Shown: positions 39,960 to 52,500 of the stretch, piece by piece | Layout of the letters: every line of letters begins with the position of its first letter | Position numbering within the stretch: the first letter of the stretch is position 1 | Source of the DNA: Diphasiastrum complanatum | Taxonomy: Eukaryota > Streptophyta > Lycopodiopsida > Lycopodiales > Lycopodiaceae | DNA: 64,000 nucleotides | Assembly: GCA_029204225.1 (NCBI GenBank) | Contig: CM055095.1 | Location: forward strand, 50,042,841-50,106,840 | Direction: 5' to 3' | Program-made: the position numbers and the translations under genes | Notes under the pieces: generated by a model | What the model was told of the DNA's origin: nothing | Database searches by the model: none | Seen by the model: the letters and a program-made list of their open reading frames with translations, nothing else

Positions 39960-40840
39960 ACATTTTCTTCTTTTCTGGACAAAATTTCATCATATGTCCA
40001 GGCTTCTTACAGACGAAACATAAGTTCTATTTTTTAGTATTTTTCCGAGAAATATATTTCTTATCATATCTTTCTCCTCGGCTTCCTGGGTTCCGATGCT
40101 GCTTGATCTAATTTGTCAAAATATTTTGCTTGGTCTGGACCGCGTTCTTTCCCTTCTTGGTTTCAAAAGTGGTTGAGATTTGCACAAACTGCTTCCGGGA
40201 TGCCACTACTATTGAATCATATGCTTTCGCAACCCGAAATGTATCCTCGAGGTTTTGAAGCACATTTTGTCTGCATTCATTCTGATAGTCGGTTGGCAAA
40301 AACAAACTGCCAAAGTGCCAACTTCGCATTGAATGATGGAACTCTATCCCATAAGTCCATAAATTCCTGGATATAAGCTCTTTATACCCATCTTGTAGTT
40401 CACGAATGTCAGGTAGTAGTCAACGTCATCCGCAATTATGAAAGCTTTCTTGAAAACTTTCGCAAATGCACCCAAGTAGTTGGCTTCACCGATAAATCTC
40501 GCCATCACGATGACGCTTTGTCGCGTAAGAACGACACGACGCTTTCAATTTTCTTCTCATCAGGAACTCCGTGCAGATTGAAGTAACTACTCCACTTGGC
40601 TAGCCAGTCTTCGGTGACTTCAGGTTTCTTCTCCTTCTTCTCCCCCACATAAATCTCCGATTGAAAACCGAGATTGGGAGAAGACATCAACTTGACTTGA
40701 TTCAACAGAACCTCCATTTGCTGATCTCTCATCTGATTACGATTATTCATATCATTAAGTGCCATACTCAACTGTTGACAAATCACCATACAGGATGGTG
40801 CACTTGGATTCGCAGCTTGATTTGAAGTTTCTTCGACCAT
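39960..40840 (-). pseudogene. Ty3/gypsy gag relic
   Basis: Minus strand 40,840-40,505 is open and begins MVEETSNQAANPSAPSCMVI. It contains WLAKWSSYFNLHGVPDEKKI followed by VVSFLRDKASS, the Retrotrans_gag pattern. Frameshifted remains continue to a zinc knuckle CFVCKKPGHMMKFC at 40,020-39,979. The primer site and LTR of what is probably the same element lie upstream at 42,614-43,511. No pol follows downstream; the sequence runs into an inverted repeat at 39,835. Confidence 0.8.
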
Positions 40841-40849
40841 TTCGATTAT

Positions 40850-41979
40850 CTATCCTAGAAATTACTAAAATTGTTTAATATCTGATTAATTCATGGTGAA
40901 GCACAATTGACCAAAACTGACTGAAATTGACTCTAGCATGGTCAAATTACTATCTTTAGTCAATTTCATAGATAATTCAAGAAACTAAAAAAACTAAAAA
41001 TTTTGAGTTTTCGCACTTTAAATTTATTTTTTTAAAATTTTACGTTTTTTTTTTTCCTTAAAATTTGGAAAAAAACCACTGTCAGTTATTAAGCAATCGA
41101 AATCAAAAATTTGATTCACTGTTCGATTCTTAACCTTACCGCATTAATTTCCATCAGACATGCAAGACATGCGACATTAAACTGATTTTTTTCTAATTAC
41201 AAAATTTTACATAAAATCAAGTTCTACGGAAATTGTCAGTTATAAAACCCAGTTTTGTATCTATCAGTCAGAGCACATGCGTATAACCACTTAAAACAAA
41301 TCTAAACCACTTATGCATGCCAGAATCACTCTGAGAATCAACATGCAGACATTCCATGCAAGCACAATACCACAAAATAGGAAATTGACTTGCATGCAAT
41401 CAGAACAATTCGAAATTCGACCAATTTTGTTCACAAAATTGCAAAACTTCATATGATCATATCTTTGGATACAAGACACCAAATTGGGTCCTGTAAAGCT
41501 CAATATTGAGAAAGACCTAGTGAACAAGATACTTGTCACGTCACCCTGCCACCTAGGATTCACACGTGTGAGTTCTGAACAGCCAAAAAACCTGTATGAG
41601 GGCGCATTTTTTCAAGCCCAATCTGTCTAAAATCATGCAAACACCTAACCAAGCCTAAAAGTGATGATCTAAACAGTCTTAAATGGTCTCTAAGAGTTCC
41701 ATGAAGCTTTCATATAGATTCTATGAAGCGGTATGGACTGAGAACCATGAATTCTTGATTCCTAGAAGTCAAAATTACTACAACTTGATGGAATTGAAGC
41801 ATAAGCCTCTACCCATCAATTTATAGGTCCCATAGCTTGCTGGGAAGGTAAAAAGAAATACTAATCATTTTGTAAAAAATCCAAAATGATTCGCTTATGG
41901 ATTTAGAGAAATCCACCCCCCAAAATTCACCAAAATTGGTCAAATTTTGCCAATTTTTGACTTCATACAAACCCATTTG
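40850..41979. other. Gypsy 5' leader-like sequence, no gene recognised
   Basis: AT-rich stretch between the gag start and the inverted repeat copy, on the 5' side of gag and therefore probably untranslated leader. A T-rich run near 41,030-41,060. Confidence 0.4.
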
Positions 41980-42335
41980 CTGGAATCTTTGGCTCTAACT
42001 TCAAGGACAGCTTTAAATTCTATGATTAATCTTTTTCCAGCTTTAATTGGTGTTCAACCACCTCCTACCATCCAATTTCATGAAAAAACAAGCAAAAATC
42101 ATGGATTTTGGCCTTTTCTAGGTTTTTTCACCTTGACAAAATAGAAATTTATGGCAATAACGTTTTTCTCAAATACATGTAATCCTATTTACAGAATTAT
42201 AACCATCTAATTGATCTGAACTTGCTGGATTTTGGTTCTTAGTATCATTTTTGTGTCAAAAACATGGAAAACAAGCCAAATTTGGCCACAAAATAGCCTA
42301 GAATCCTAAATCATGGAAAGATCCAATATGCAACC
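41980..42335. repeat. Inverted repeat, right copy
   Basis: Partner of 39,450-39,835. Confidence 0.75.
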
Positions 42336-42613
42336 TAAATTTCACCTACTATCATGTAAATACACTTGCTGAAAATTTCAAATCCACAACTAGTTTTGAG
42401 TTACACATGCTAAAATTCCAAAAAGACACAAAATTGATTTCCTGGCACAATTCTCCATAAACCACAATGAAATTGAGAGAGATATGGATCATGCAAATTG
42501 AAATTGGGAAGATCCACCAACTTGCAACCTTGCTCCATTTCTTGGATGAGAATACTAGTCGATCTCCACCACGCTCCAATGAAAAGCGCCACCTCTTCAA
42601 GCTTGTAAGCCTT

Positions 42614-43511
42614 GCTCCGATACCACTATAAGGGACTTTCGGGTCACGTCTAGTATGGCATGGCATAACTAACAGCTTGTTTCATTGGAGTACAATCAGG
42701 TATTCAAGACTAGGAGTATACTGTATCCTATGTACTGGTCATGGACATAACATGGGCAGTAGGATCGGAAGCACAACAATTAGTAGCAGAATGTTCAAAA
42801 TGAAAGAATCAAGAATGCGCAATGGAACAACAACTGAGTGGAGACAAAATGTACTCTGATTAAATCCACAAGGAGTACAATCACATGAAGTGAAAACTTC
42901 AGCTGGCTACATAATTAGAACTCTGATCGTTGTGTGTGATAACACATGCAACGAAACTATCTGAATGAATTGATAGATACAATTATCAGATGTTTTTCAG
43001 ATATCAGGAGATTATTTGAATTCGTTTTTTGATGGAGATTCTATACTCAAAATATCTACAACTACTTTTTTCTACAATTATTACAACCGCCTTATATAGT
43101 TCCAAAGTAGGCGGACTGTCAAAGCGAAGTCGTTGGGTTGGATTTCTGACCGACAGTATCGAAAAATTACATAGGTCGAAAAATATACAAAGGATCGACC
43201 TTTTATACTGGATCAAAAATATATTCAGGGTCGGATTTTTCAGGGACGAAAAAATTAGACTTGATTCGACCCGACCAAGGGTCGAAGACGCCCGAATAAT
43301 TTTCGCCTCGATCCGATCCCCGATCCAGGGTAGGAAAATTCCTCTTTGACAAGAGTTACATTGGGTCGGAGAAGGCTTGGGTCGAAATAATCCGATACTG
43401 GATTTTTCGACCTTGTGCTTAGAAATTCGAGCCTTCCCTTTTTTTGAATTTGTATAGCTTTCATGATGCTCATTAATGAATGGATTTGAGGCTGAGCATC
43501 AAATTCCAACA
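42614..43511 (-). mobile_element. 5' LTR with primer site of the minus-strand gypsy element
   Basis: Minus strand: TGTTGGAATTTGATGC begins at 43,511 and the LTR runs to about 42,626, where the primer site TGGTATCGGAGC (42,625-42,614) follows. A TATA-type string ACTATATAAG lies at 43,100-43,091. Length about 886 bases. The matching 3' LTR was not identified. Confidence 0.75.
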
Positions 43512-44270
43512 CATCCTTGGGGTCTCAATATAGATGCTAATTCAAAGCATAAAACTTCAAGATATGTTGGAGTTTATCAACTAGGCCACACAGGGATGGA
43601 AAACAAATGACAACTTGGTTAAAGCACTTCGTAATAAAACCTTACACGTAGCAACAAAGGTAGAAGTGAACTAACTACCTATAGGTGTCTAGACATCAAA
43701 AGAACTGGATTTTCTTACAATTCTTATGGTATTTAATTGAAGCCATGCCCCAACCAAATTGTGAACTCACAGCCTCTCCACACATATGTCAGAGTTGTCC
43801 CTCCCATTCCTCCGCCACTCAAAAAAATATCGACACCACCACATTTCCTCTACCACAAGAATCACCTTCACCTCCGTCTGCATCTCCCTCACCTCATCTA
43901 GAGTTTGTAGTAATCGCAACTAGCCTTGGCACCTTGCCTGAAATGCTTATCTTGCCTCATCCCACTCACTTTGCACCCTGAGATCCCTTTATACAAAAAT
44001 TAAAAAAAAAAATTCATTCCACGAGAAGACTATTAATATAAAGGATCATGTAAAATTTTAAGGAAAAATTATGATCGATAAGTAAATGGGCTCTAGAAAT
44101 GGGGTTTGCCTTGCATCCTTTCTTTAAGTTCTCTAAGAAAGGTCTTTCTCTGTGCGTCGTTTTCTTTTTTGCAAGGGTGTCTGTGTGTCCGTCTCTGTCT
44201 ATCCGCGTGCGATGTATGCTGGGAAATTTCAAAGAAGAGTGTGCAATTGACCTGTTTTGTCACATCTGGA
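43512..44270. other. No gene recognised
   Basis: Includes a short Pro/Ser-rich open frame at 43,685-43,981 resembling copia linker sequence but without conserved motifs. Confidence 0.35.
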
Positions 44271-44274
44271 GCAG

Positions 44275-44540
44275 GTGCATTTGAGGGAGGCAGTATCTGA
44301 ATAGGTGACTTCTGAGACATGCAGATCTGAACAGGTGCTTTCTAGGTGCAGGTAGATCTGAACAGGTGTTTTTCAGGTGCATGCATATCTGAACAGGTGC
44401 TTTTCAGGTGCATGCAGATCTGAACAGGTGACTTCTGAGGGTGGCAGTACCTAAACAGGTGCTTTCAGGTGCAGGCAGATCTGAACAGGTAGTTTTCAGG
44501 TGCATGCAGATTCGGACAGGCAACATCTGAGGTAGGCAGA
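44275..44540. repeat. 31-bp tandem repeat upstream of a copia gag
   Basis: At least six imperfect units, each with AGATCTGAACAGGTG followed by TTTTCAGGTGCATGC or a variant. The best units around 44,322-44,420 have a 31-base period. Degenerate CAGGTG-containing units continue to about 44,690. Confidence 0.85.
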
Positions 44541-44756
44541 CCTGGTGCAGGCGGTAACTGAGCAGGTGCAGGAGCATCTGAGGAAGGTAGACTTGGTGCA
44601 GGTTCAGACAGGCAGTACCAAGACAGGTGATATCCAGGGAGGCTGTTTCTGGAGAGGTCTATTTTTTGACAGGTAATATCCAGGGAAGGCTGTTTCTGGA
44701 TAGATTTAATTGTTAAACTAAAATCAGGTTGTTGGGAGTTGTTGTAGATCAGTACA

Positions 44757-45760
44757 ATGGCAGGATTGAACGATGCTGTGTTGCCGGAGTCTAGCAAACT
44801 AGATGGAACGAACTACAATATATGGAAGTTCAAGATGCAGAATATTCTTCAAGATAGAGAATATTGGGAGATCATCACAGGTGTCGAGATACCTCCTACC
44901 ACTGACAGAGAGTTGCAGGAGTATTAGAGACGTAGAAGAAAAGCACATCATATCATCAACTTATCAGTTAGAGATATGATTATATCTCATATCAGAGATG
45001 CTGCTGGACCCAAGGAGGCTTGGGATATACTGAAGAACTTGTATGAGACGGTAAATCAGTCATGGTCTTGTTCTTGACTAATCAGCTTCACACGTTGAAG
45101 ATGGGTACAGGTGAATCAGTAACGGACTACTTTACTCGAGTGAAAGATCTGAGAGGGCAGCTTATTGCAGTTGGAGAAAGTGTTCAAGATTCAGTATTGG
45201 TATCCATTGTACTTAATAGTCTACCTTTGGCCTATCAAAACTTTGTAATGATGCTATCATTAAGAGAAACGAGGCTTTCTTTCGATGAGCTAAATGCTAT
45301 CTTACTACAGGAAGAAATGAGACGACAAAATGTTGTCAACAGGGACGATTTCAAGAAACAGACATTCCTGGCAAAGTAGCAAGAGCAAAGTTCCAACAAG
45401 GGTGGCAAAGGGAAAAAGAAGAAGAAGAAGCAGCAAGATATGGAGGAGAATCAATCAAATCGGTCAGAAGATGGAATGAAAGTGGTTCGAAAAGGAAACT
45501 GCTTTATTTGCGGAAAATCAGGACATTATGCAAAGGAGTGCTGGCACAACAAACTCAAGAAAAAGCAGGACGGAAATTTTGCTGAAGAAGAAGAAACATC
45601 TAATGCAAAATTGAGTGCTTTAGATCTTGAAGACTATGAGTTGTTTTCGGCATCGACATCTTCTGGTAGTGGCTTCTCTAAGGAAGATGACTATTTGTTT
45701 ATTGATTCAAGAGCTTCGAAGCACATGACACCTAGGCAAGACTGGCTATTTTATTTTAGA
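44757..45760 (+). pseudogene. Copia gag-protease relic
   Basis: Starts MAGLNDAVLPESSKLDGTNY and reads as a copia capsid (NIWKFKMQNIL, HHIINLSVRDMIISHIRDA). A TAG at about 44,925 and a frameshift near 45,060 lead to the open part 45,062-45,379 (TGESVTDYFTRVKDLRGQL, LNSLPLAYQNF). After another TAG come a Lys-rich stretch, the zinc knuckle CFICGKSGHYAKEC and the protease site FIDSRASKHMT, where the invariant Gly of DSGAS is Arg. Coding similarity stops at about 45,760, where gypsy-derived sequence begins. Same family as 26,910-27,950. Confidence 0.85.
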
Positions 45761-45804
45761 AATCCTCTGAGTTCTCGTAGATTTGTCGGCTCTTTCAAAT
45801 TTTT

Positions 45805-45935
45805 TATAATTTCCACCTTATCTTTATCGACTTCAATTTCTCTTTTCGATATTCTGTGCCAAAATAACACTTCTCTGAATGAAGACACAGTGAAGTCTCT
45901 CTGCATCTCTGCAATGTCTTTCGCAACTTCAAAAG
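45805..45935 (-). pseudogene. Inverted gypsy RT fragment
   Basis: Minus-strand reading LKLRKTLQRCRETSLCLHSE and KCYFG matches the plus-strand RT at about 47,830-47,900 (LKLTLQRCRDTCLSLHPEKC). A small piece of the same family in opposite orientation. Confidence 0.75.
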
Positions 45936-45939
45936 ATGA

Positions 45940-48353
45940 GTGGCTTCTGCTATTCCTGATACGAAATTAAAATCTTCGGCCGATGCTGTTGTGCAGAAGG
46001 TTGATGTCATCGAAGCCAAACAATCAAAGCTAGTTGACCAATGTTGGCCAAGCAATGTGGAAAAGTTATTCAAAGTGACTACGAGAAGCAAAAGCTCCTC
46101 GAAACCTGACACGAAAGTATCTTCAAAGAAGCGAGGAAAGTCCTCGAAAAACAAACCTTCGAACAAAGCAATAACAAAAGAAGATCTTAAAGCTGATTCT
46201 GATTATGATCGTAATGTAGCTAAGTTATTTTCAAAGGATATTTTTGCAGAAGCAAAAGAGATTATTAATTCTGAGCTACAGATAGCTGCTGCACCTTTGA
46301 GGTAGGGGACGTGGAAATCACGAAGACAAAACTTTCGGAGGCCACTATTGATAAGCCTATCTCGAAAGTGAAGACGAAAGACTATGATATAGTAACTGAT
46401 ATTGGTTCTCTTCGCCCTAATATAACTTTTGAGCAATTATTGGCAGATAACAATTATTATCGCAAGCAGTTAAAAGGTCTCTTTGCTCCTAAGAAGAAGA
46501 AACCAATTTCCTTGCCGGATGTTGGCATATTAAAGCCTGTTGGTGAATTAAAGGACGTGACTGTATACATACAAGCCAAGCCTTTTATAATGAATTTTAT
46601 TGTCATCAAACCACTTGGTTTGTCATCTTACTCTGTTTTAATTGGACGACCTTGGCTTTATCAGGCTAATGCAAGTGTACACTGGAAGTCTAGAGAACTA
46701 AGATTCCAGACTGGCGAGAAAAGTAATCATGGTAAATTAGAAGAACATATTATTACCTGGAGCTGTGATAGATATGAAGGCGAAACTCCTGTGAGCGACA
46801 CCAGTTTCACTTCAGAAGATTCTTCTTATGATCTTAATATATTCTCTAATGCATCAGACATCGAAGTAGATTATTTCAAATGCTATGAAAATAATGATTC
46901 ATCGGAGGACGAAGAAGAATTCTTCGAGGTCTGCAACGCAGATGCTGACGTGAGTACACCAGAAGCGGCTCAAAATTCTGAAAATTCTGATGCAGATGAC
47001 AAATTTGAAGAATCTGAGCAAGAATTTGGTGATAAAGACCAGACTGACAACAAGAATAAATTTGTGGAGTCAACCATACACGAAATTCATGGCCATACCC
47101 AGGCCAGTATGACGGAAGGTATAATTTTGCCTGATTCTACAAAGCTAATTGAACTTGCACCTTGAAAATTTGTGCATGTTTCTAAGTCCCTTGGAGAGAT
47201 AGAATTTACTGAGCTGTTGAAAGTACCAAGATGTATTTGCATGGTGGCTCGAAGATTTGAATGGAATTCCTCTGGGATTTGGCGAGCACCTCATTGATCT
47301 TAAAGAAGACGCTGTTCCTGTTCGATAGAGACAATATCGTCTTAATCCAAAGTACTCTTTGATGGTAAAAGACGAACTCAACAAGCACCTAAAGGCAAGT
47401 ATTATTTATCCCGTCTTAAGTAGTGAATGGGTATCTCCTATTGTTCGAGTTCCAATGAAGAAGTTTGGCAGGATTCAAATTTGCCAGGATTTCAGGAAGC
47501 TGAATGCTGCTACAAAGAAAGATCACCATCCATTTACCCTTCACGGATTCTATTTTAGACCAAGTTGCTAGACAAGAACGTTACAGTTTTTGTGATGGTT
47601 TCTCTGGTTAAATCAAGTTGGAGTAAGGAAGGAGGATCGACTGAAGACTACTTTTATTATTGATTGGGGCACATATGCCTACAATAAAATGCCCTTTGGT
47701 CTTTGTAACGCACTAGCTACTTTCCAGAGAATTATGATGCTGATTTTCGTTGCTTTCCTAAGAACATTTCTCGAAATTTTTATTGATGATTTCTGTGTTT
47801 ACAGTAACATCAAAACTCATATTCAGAAATTGAAGCTTACATTGCAAAGGTGTCGAGACACTTGTTTGTCACTTCACCCTGAAAAATGTTTTTTCGGTAT
47901 GAGAGAAGGTATACTTCTGGGTCAGAATATCTAGTAGAGGAATTGAAGTCGACAAAGATAAAGTCAAAGTCATAAAGAATTTGTTAATACCAACGAATCT
48001 ACGTGAACTGACAGGATTCTTAGGACATGTTGGTTATTATCCAAGATTTATCCAGAATCATGCCTATATTGATGCAGCTCTTACACAGTTACTTAAGAAG
48101 CAAGTTGCTTATATTTGGACGACAGCACAACAGAGAGCATTTGAAGAACTTAAGCACAAATTGATTAATGCTCCAATTCTGAGACCACCTAACTGGACGA
48201 AATTATTCCATTTTGTAAAGAAATTTCAGCATTATTTGCTGGGATATGCTTTTATATTCCATGTTGATCATTACGCTTTAAAGTATCTTGTTAATAAACC
48301 TGATTTATCTGGACGAATAGGTCATTGGGTTTTGTTGCTACAAGAGTTCACTT
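45940..48353 (+). pseudogene. Ty3/gypsy pol relic (protease, RT, RNase H part)
   Basis: A Lys/Ser-rich segment (45,940-46,305) precedes an open frame 46,311-47,165. That frame holds PNITFEQLLADNNYYRKQL, then the protease-side block LGLSSYSVLIGRPWL, then an acidic linker. RT follows in broken frames: EHLIDLKEDAVPVRQRQYRL, SEWVSPIVRVPMKKFGRIQI, DFRKLNAATKKDH, MPFGLCNALATFQR, and the catalytic strand as FIDDF near 47,790, then LTGFLGHVGYYPRFIQN. RNase H is shortened: TKLFHF joins directly to VKKFQHYLLGY. The frame is cut at LLLQEFTL by the copia LTR starting at 48,354. Same family as 16,825-18,883. Confidence 0.9.
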
Positions 48354-48806
48354 TGTTAGAAATAAATGACTATGCTAAAGTTAAACCATAGGCTACTTTG
48401 ACCCAAAAGGTCGATATTTGTGTAACCGTGGGTATTTAGTTATTTAGGCCATTTTAAGTTTGTCTTAAGTTCAGTTGGACCCAATTTTGGTCATGTACTG
48501 ACTCGTGGGTCCTTAGGGGTCTTATTTTGTTTAGGGGCCCTATGTAGACTTTTGGGGGTGCCCGACATTTAGTAAGTGGTTAACCTTAGGGTTTGGTGGC
48601 ATTTGCCCACATCTAGGTAGAGTACTTAGATGCTCATTGTGTATTCCATTTTTACAGTTTGGCTAAGCATTGCTCTCCATTGCTCTTGTTGTTGTTTTCT
48701 CTCTCTCTCTCTCTCTTAGAGTTGGGCTCCCAGCCTCTTCTCTCTTGTTTTCTGTGGAGATTGATAGATAACTAGATCTTGGTGACTTGACTCTTGCTTT
48801 CCTACA
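48354..48806 (+). repeat. 5' LTR of the copia element
   Basis: Starts TGTTAGAAATAAATG and ends TTTCCTACA, 453 bases. Matches 56,777-57,213. A (CT)n run sits near 48,700. Confidence 0.9.
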
Positions 48807-48819
48807 TGGTATCAGAGCT
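48807..48819 (+). promoter_or_regulatory. Primer binding site (initiator tRNA-Met)
   Basis: TGGTATCAGAGCT directly after the LTR. Confidence 0.9.
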
Positions 48820-49520
48820 ATCAGATCTGCAACAAGCTTGTTTGTTGGCACCCTACCAGAAGAGGAGCTTCTCTGCTTTTGTTGTGAAATTTCAGCATCT
48901 TGTTGATCTTTTCAAGTGGAGTTTGGATCAGCTTTTTTTGTCTCTTTTCAGGTTGAAGGAGGGCGGCCATCAGAGATCTTGGAGGAGCAATTTTTGGCAC
49001 CCAAAAATCAGAATCTCAAATCTGATTTTTATGCAACCAGTTTTCAGCAAGTTTTGTTTGGAGGAGGGCGCCCAAAAATCTACTACTGTTTTTTGGTTGT
49101 GGTGTCTCTTTATCTTGTTGTTTTTTGTTTTCAGGTTTGCATTTGTGTAGGAGGGCGCCCAAAATTCAGCAAACCCTATTCAGGGTTAGGTCAACCTGTG
49201 GTTGGAAATTTGCAGATTCTTAGCAAGTAGTAGGGCGCTTTCAACAGCCCTATTGGAGTGTGTGTTGATCACACTATTTGGCCTCCTAATTGGGTTTCGG
49301 TGTAGGCTTCAATCGAAGCTAACCTAATTTTCAAGAAGCTGGTTGTTCTGTGCAGAAAGACAGCCATCTATCCATTATCTTTTGGGCACTTTGGTTTTAG
49401 ATTGAAAGACATCTTGTGCTCCTACTTTCAGCTCTTTGTTTGCTGCAAATTTTTGAGTAGATTTGGTTGTGGAAAGGCTCTCTTTCCTATCTACTACAAG
49501 CTGAAATTTTGCTGGAGGTA

Positions 49521-52500
49521 ATGGCTAAAGAATCGGAAGCTATCGGTTCTTTGTTTAGTGAAGATCGGTTGGATGGCACAAACTACTCCTTGTGGAGTTA
49601 CATGATGAAGAATCTTCTCATAGCAAAAGGGCTGTGGGATTTGGTCAATGGTGATGAGGAAAGGCCTCCATCTTTGGCACCTCCTACACTTCTTGTGGAT
49701 CATCATCATCAACATCATCTTCTACATCTTTGGAAGAACAAAAGAAGTGGGATAGAAGGGATGCACAAGCACATTCTATGGTTGCTCTTGCTGTGAAAAG
49801 ATCTATCTTACCTCATATTAGGTCTTGTAAGACATTCAAAAGTGCGTGGGATACACTTTATAATATGTATAGAGTCAAAAATTTAGCAAGAGTTTTTTTA
49901 GAAATCAACTTTCTTTGTTGAAGATGCAAGAAGGGGATCAAGTGACCAATCACTTGATGAAGATCAAGGATCTTCGTGAGGAGCTTCTCAATATTGATGA
50001 GATAATTGAGGATGCTCAATTTGTTTCCATTACTCTCAACTCATTACCTTCATCTTATCTTCCATTTGTTTCATCTTTGAGTATCTCTCTTAGGGGACAA
50101 CAACTCTTCTCTGATGAACTTGTTGGGTTGCTTCTTCCAGAGGAGCAAACGAGGCAAAACTTTGCGGGTGACACTCAACAAGATCAAGCTTTCTTCATGA
50201 AAGGCAAGGGCAAAGGCAAGTCAAAAGGAAAGGGGAAGCCTCCTTCCAATGAGCAAAAGCCCGTTGGAGGTCAAAATGTCAACACTCAAAAGAAGAAAGG
50301 GAAGTGCCATTATTGCAAAAGGTATGGGCACTTCATCAAGGATTGTAAGAAGAAGCTTGCGAAAGAGGAGAGTAAAGGAATTGATACTAGTGCTTCACTT
50401 GCTACTTTGGAGCAAGAGCTTGAAGCTAGTGGTGATCTCTTCAACCAAGACTATGCTTTTGTGTCTAATATTGCTTCTACTAGTACTGCTACATCTATGA
50501 GGAATTCAGATTCTGTTTTGCAAGTTGTTGATTTCCAGCCCAGTGAATGGGTGATTGATAGTGGTGCTACTCGTCATATGACTTCTCGCAAAGAAGCATT
50601 CACTAAATTAGTGAAAGTGCAAAATGGAAGTAAGGTACAATGATGTGCGGATGATGCATCTTATTCTATTCATAGAATTGGAATTGTAGCCATCATTTTG
50701 CCTAATGGTGAAGAAAAGTACATTAAGAATGTGCTTTATGTTCTGGGAATCAAGAAGAATCTTCTTTCGGTTTTCAACTATGTTGAAACAAGGACTAGTT
50801 GTTGAGTTCAAAGAAGATAAGTGTCTTGTCAAGGATCCTAAAATATCACTCTTGATTATTGTTTCGGAAACGATGCATGCTGGCTTATTCATTATGGATA
50901 CCTATGAGCGACGATTTTCCTCTACATGTCTTGTTGCTTCTACATCACAATCATTGGAGTTGGCTGAATTGTGGTACGCAAGGTTTGGGCATCTCAACTT
51001 TGCAAGTTTGAAGAAGCTGAAGACATTCCTACTATTGAGCAGCCGGAAGGGCATGTATGCGAGGGGTGCATACTTGGAAAGTTTCAAAGGAAACCTTTTC
51101 CAATTGATGGAACTATAAGGGTTCTTGATAAATTTGATTTGGTTCATAGTGATGTTTGTGGTCCAATGAGGACAGAATCCATTGGAAAGTGCATCTATTT
51201 TGTGACTTTTATTGATGACTTTTCCCGTTTTATATGGATCTATCCTATGAAGGCTAAATCGGAAGTTTTTCAACGTTTCAAAGATTTTCTAGCAATGGTG
51301 AAAAATCAGTTTGGGCATTCTTTGAAGACTTTACGCACCGATCGAGGAGGGGAATACATTAAGAATGTGTTCGGTGCATTTCTTCGAAAAAAGGGAATTC
51401 TACATCAAATGACAACTCTCAACAAAATGGTGTTGCCGAGCGAAAGAATCGCACACTTATGGAGATGGCCCGTTGCATGCTCAAAGCAAAGGGGCTACCT
51501 CACAAGTTTTGGGCTGAAGCAGTTATAACGGCAGCATACATAAGCAATCGTTGTCCTACTAAAGCATTGAAAGTATTAACTCCTAATGAAGTTTGGTATG
51601 GAAAGAAGCCTACAATCTCTCACTTTTGCATTTTTGGTTGTACGGCTTATGCTTTTGTTCCAAATAAACTTCGTACAAAGCTTGAGGATAAAGAAGTTAA
51701 ATGCATTTTTGTTGGCTATAGTAGTGAAAGCAAAGGCTATAGGCTGTTCAATTTGAGCACTAACAAGATTATTGTTAGTCGTGATGTGCATTTTGATGAA
51801 AAGAATTCATTGGATGTGGCCCCAACTCATATCTTGAAGGGGGACAGCCCACATAGTGTGAATGTTGAAGTTTTTCCAGATTTGGTACCATCTTCTATTG
51901 CTGGAGATAAGGGGCAGCAATCAACCAGTTTCGACCTATCCAACACCTCACAAGTTTAGAGCCTAATGTTCATCAAGAACCGCCTGTTGTTGCTCAAAAT
52001 CAGCCTGTAGGAACTGTTGGACAGCCCAAAACAGTCCCACAGTGGCTGTTGTCGACTTTGCGGGACATCAAAGTAAGTTCATTTTATGATGGAAAGACAC
52101 GTGCCTCTACAAAATCAGTTGACTATGCTGATTTTTCAGATTTTGCTCTTACATTTCATGGAGAAGTTGTAGAAGAACCTGTTTTCTATGAGCGGGCCAA
52201 GGGAGTAAAATGTTGGGAGGATGCGATGCAAGATGAATATGACTCACTTATGAAGAACCAGATTTGGGTTTTTGTTGATCTTCCTCATGGGAAGAAGGCA
52301 ATTGGTTCTAAATGGGTATACAAAATCAAGTATAAGGCAGATGGTACAAGGCAAGGCTCGTTGCCAAAGGCTATGCTCAACAAAAGACGATTGATTATGA
52401 GGAGACTTTTTCTCCTACTGCTCGGATGACTACCGTGAGGGTAGTAAACCCTTTGGCTGCCCACTTTGGTTGGCATTTGCGGCAACTTGACATAAAGACA

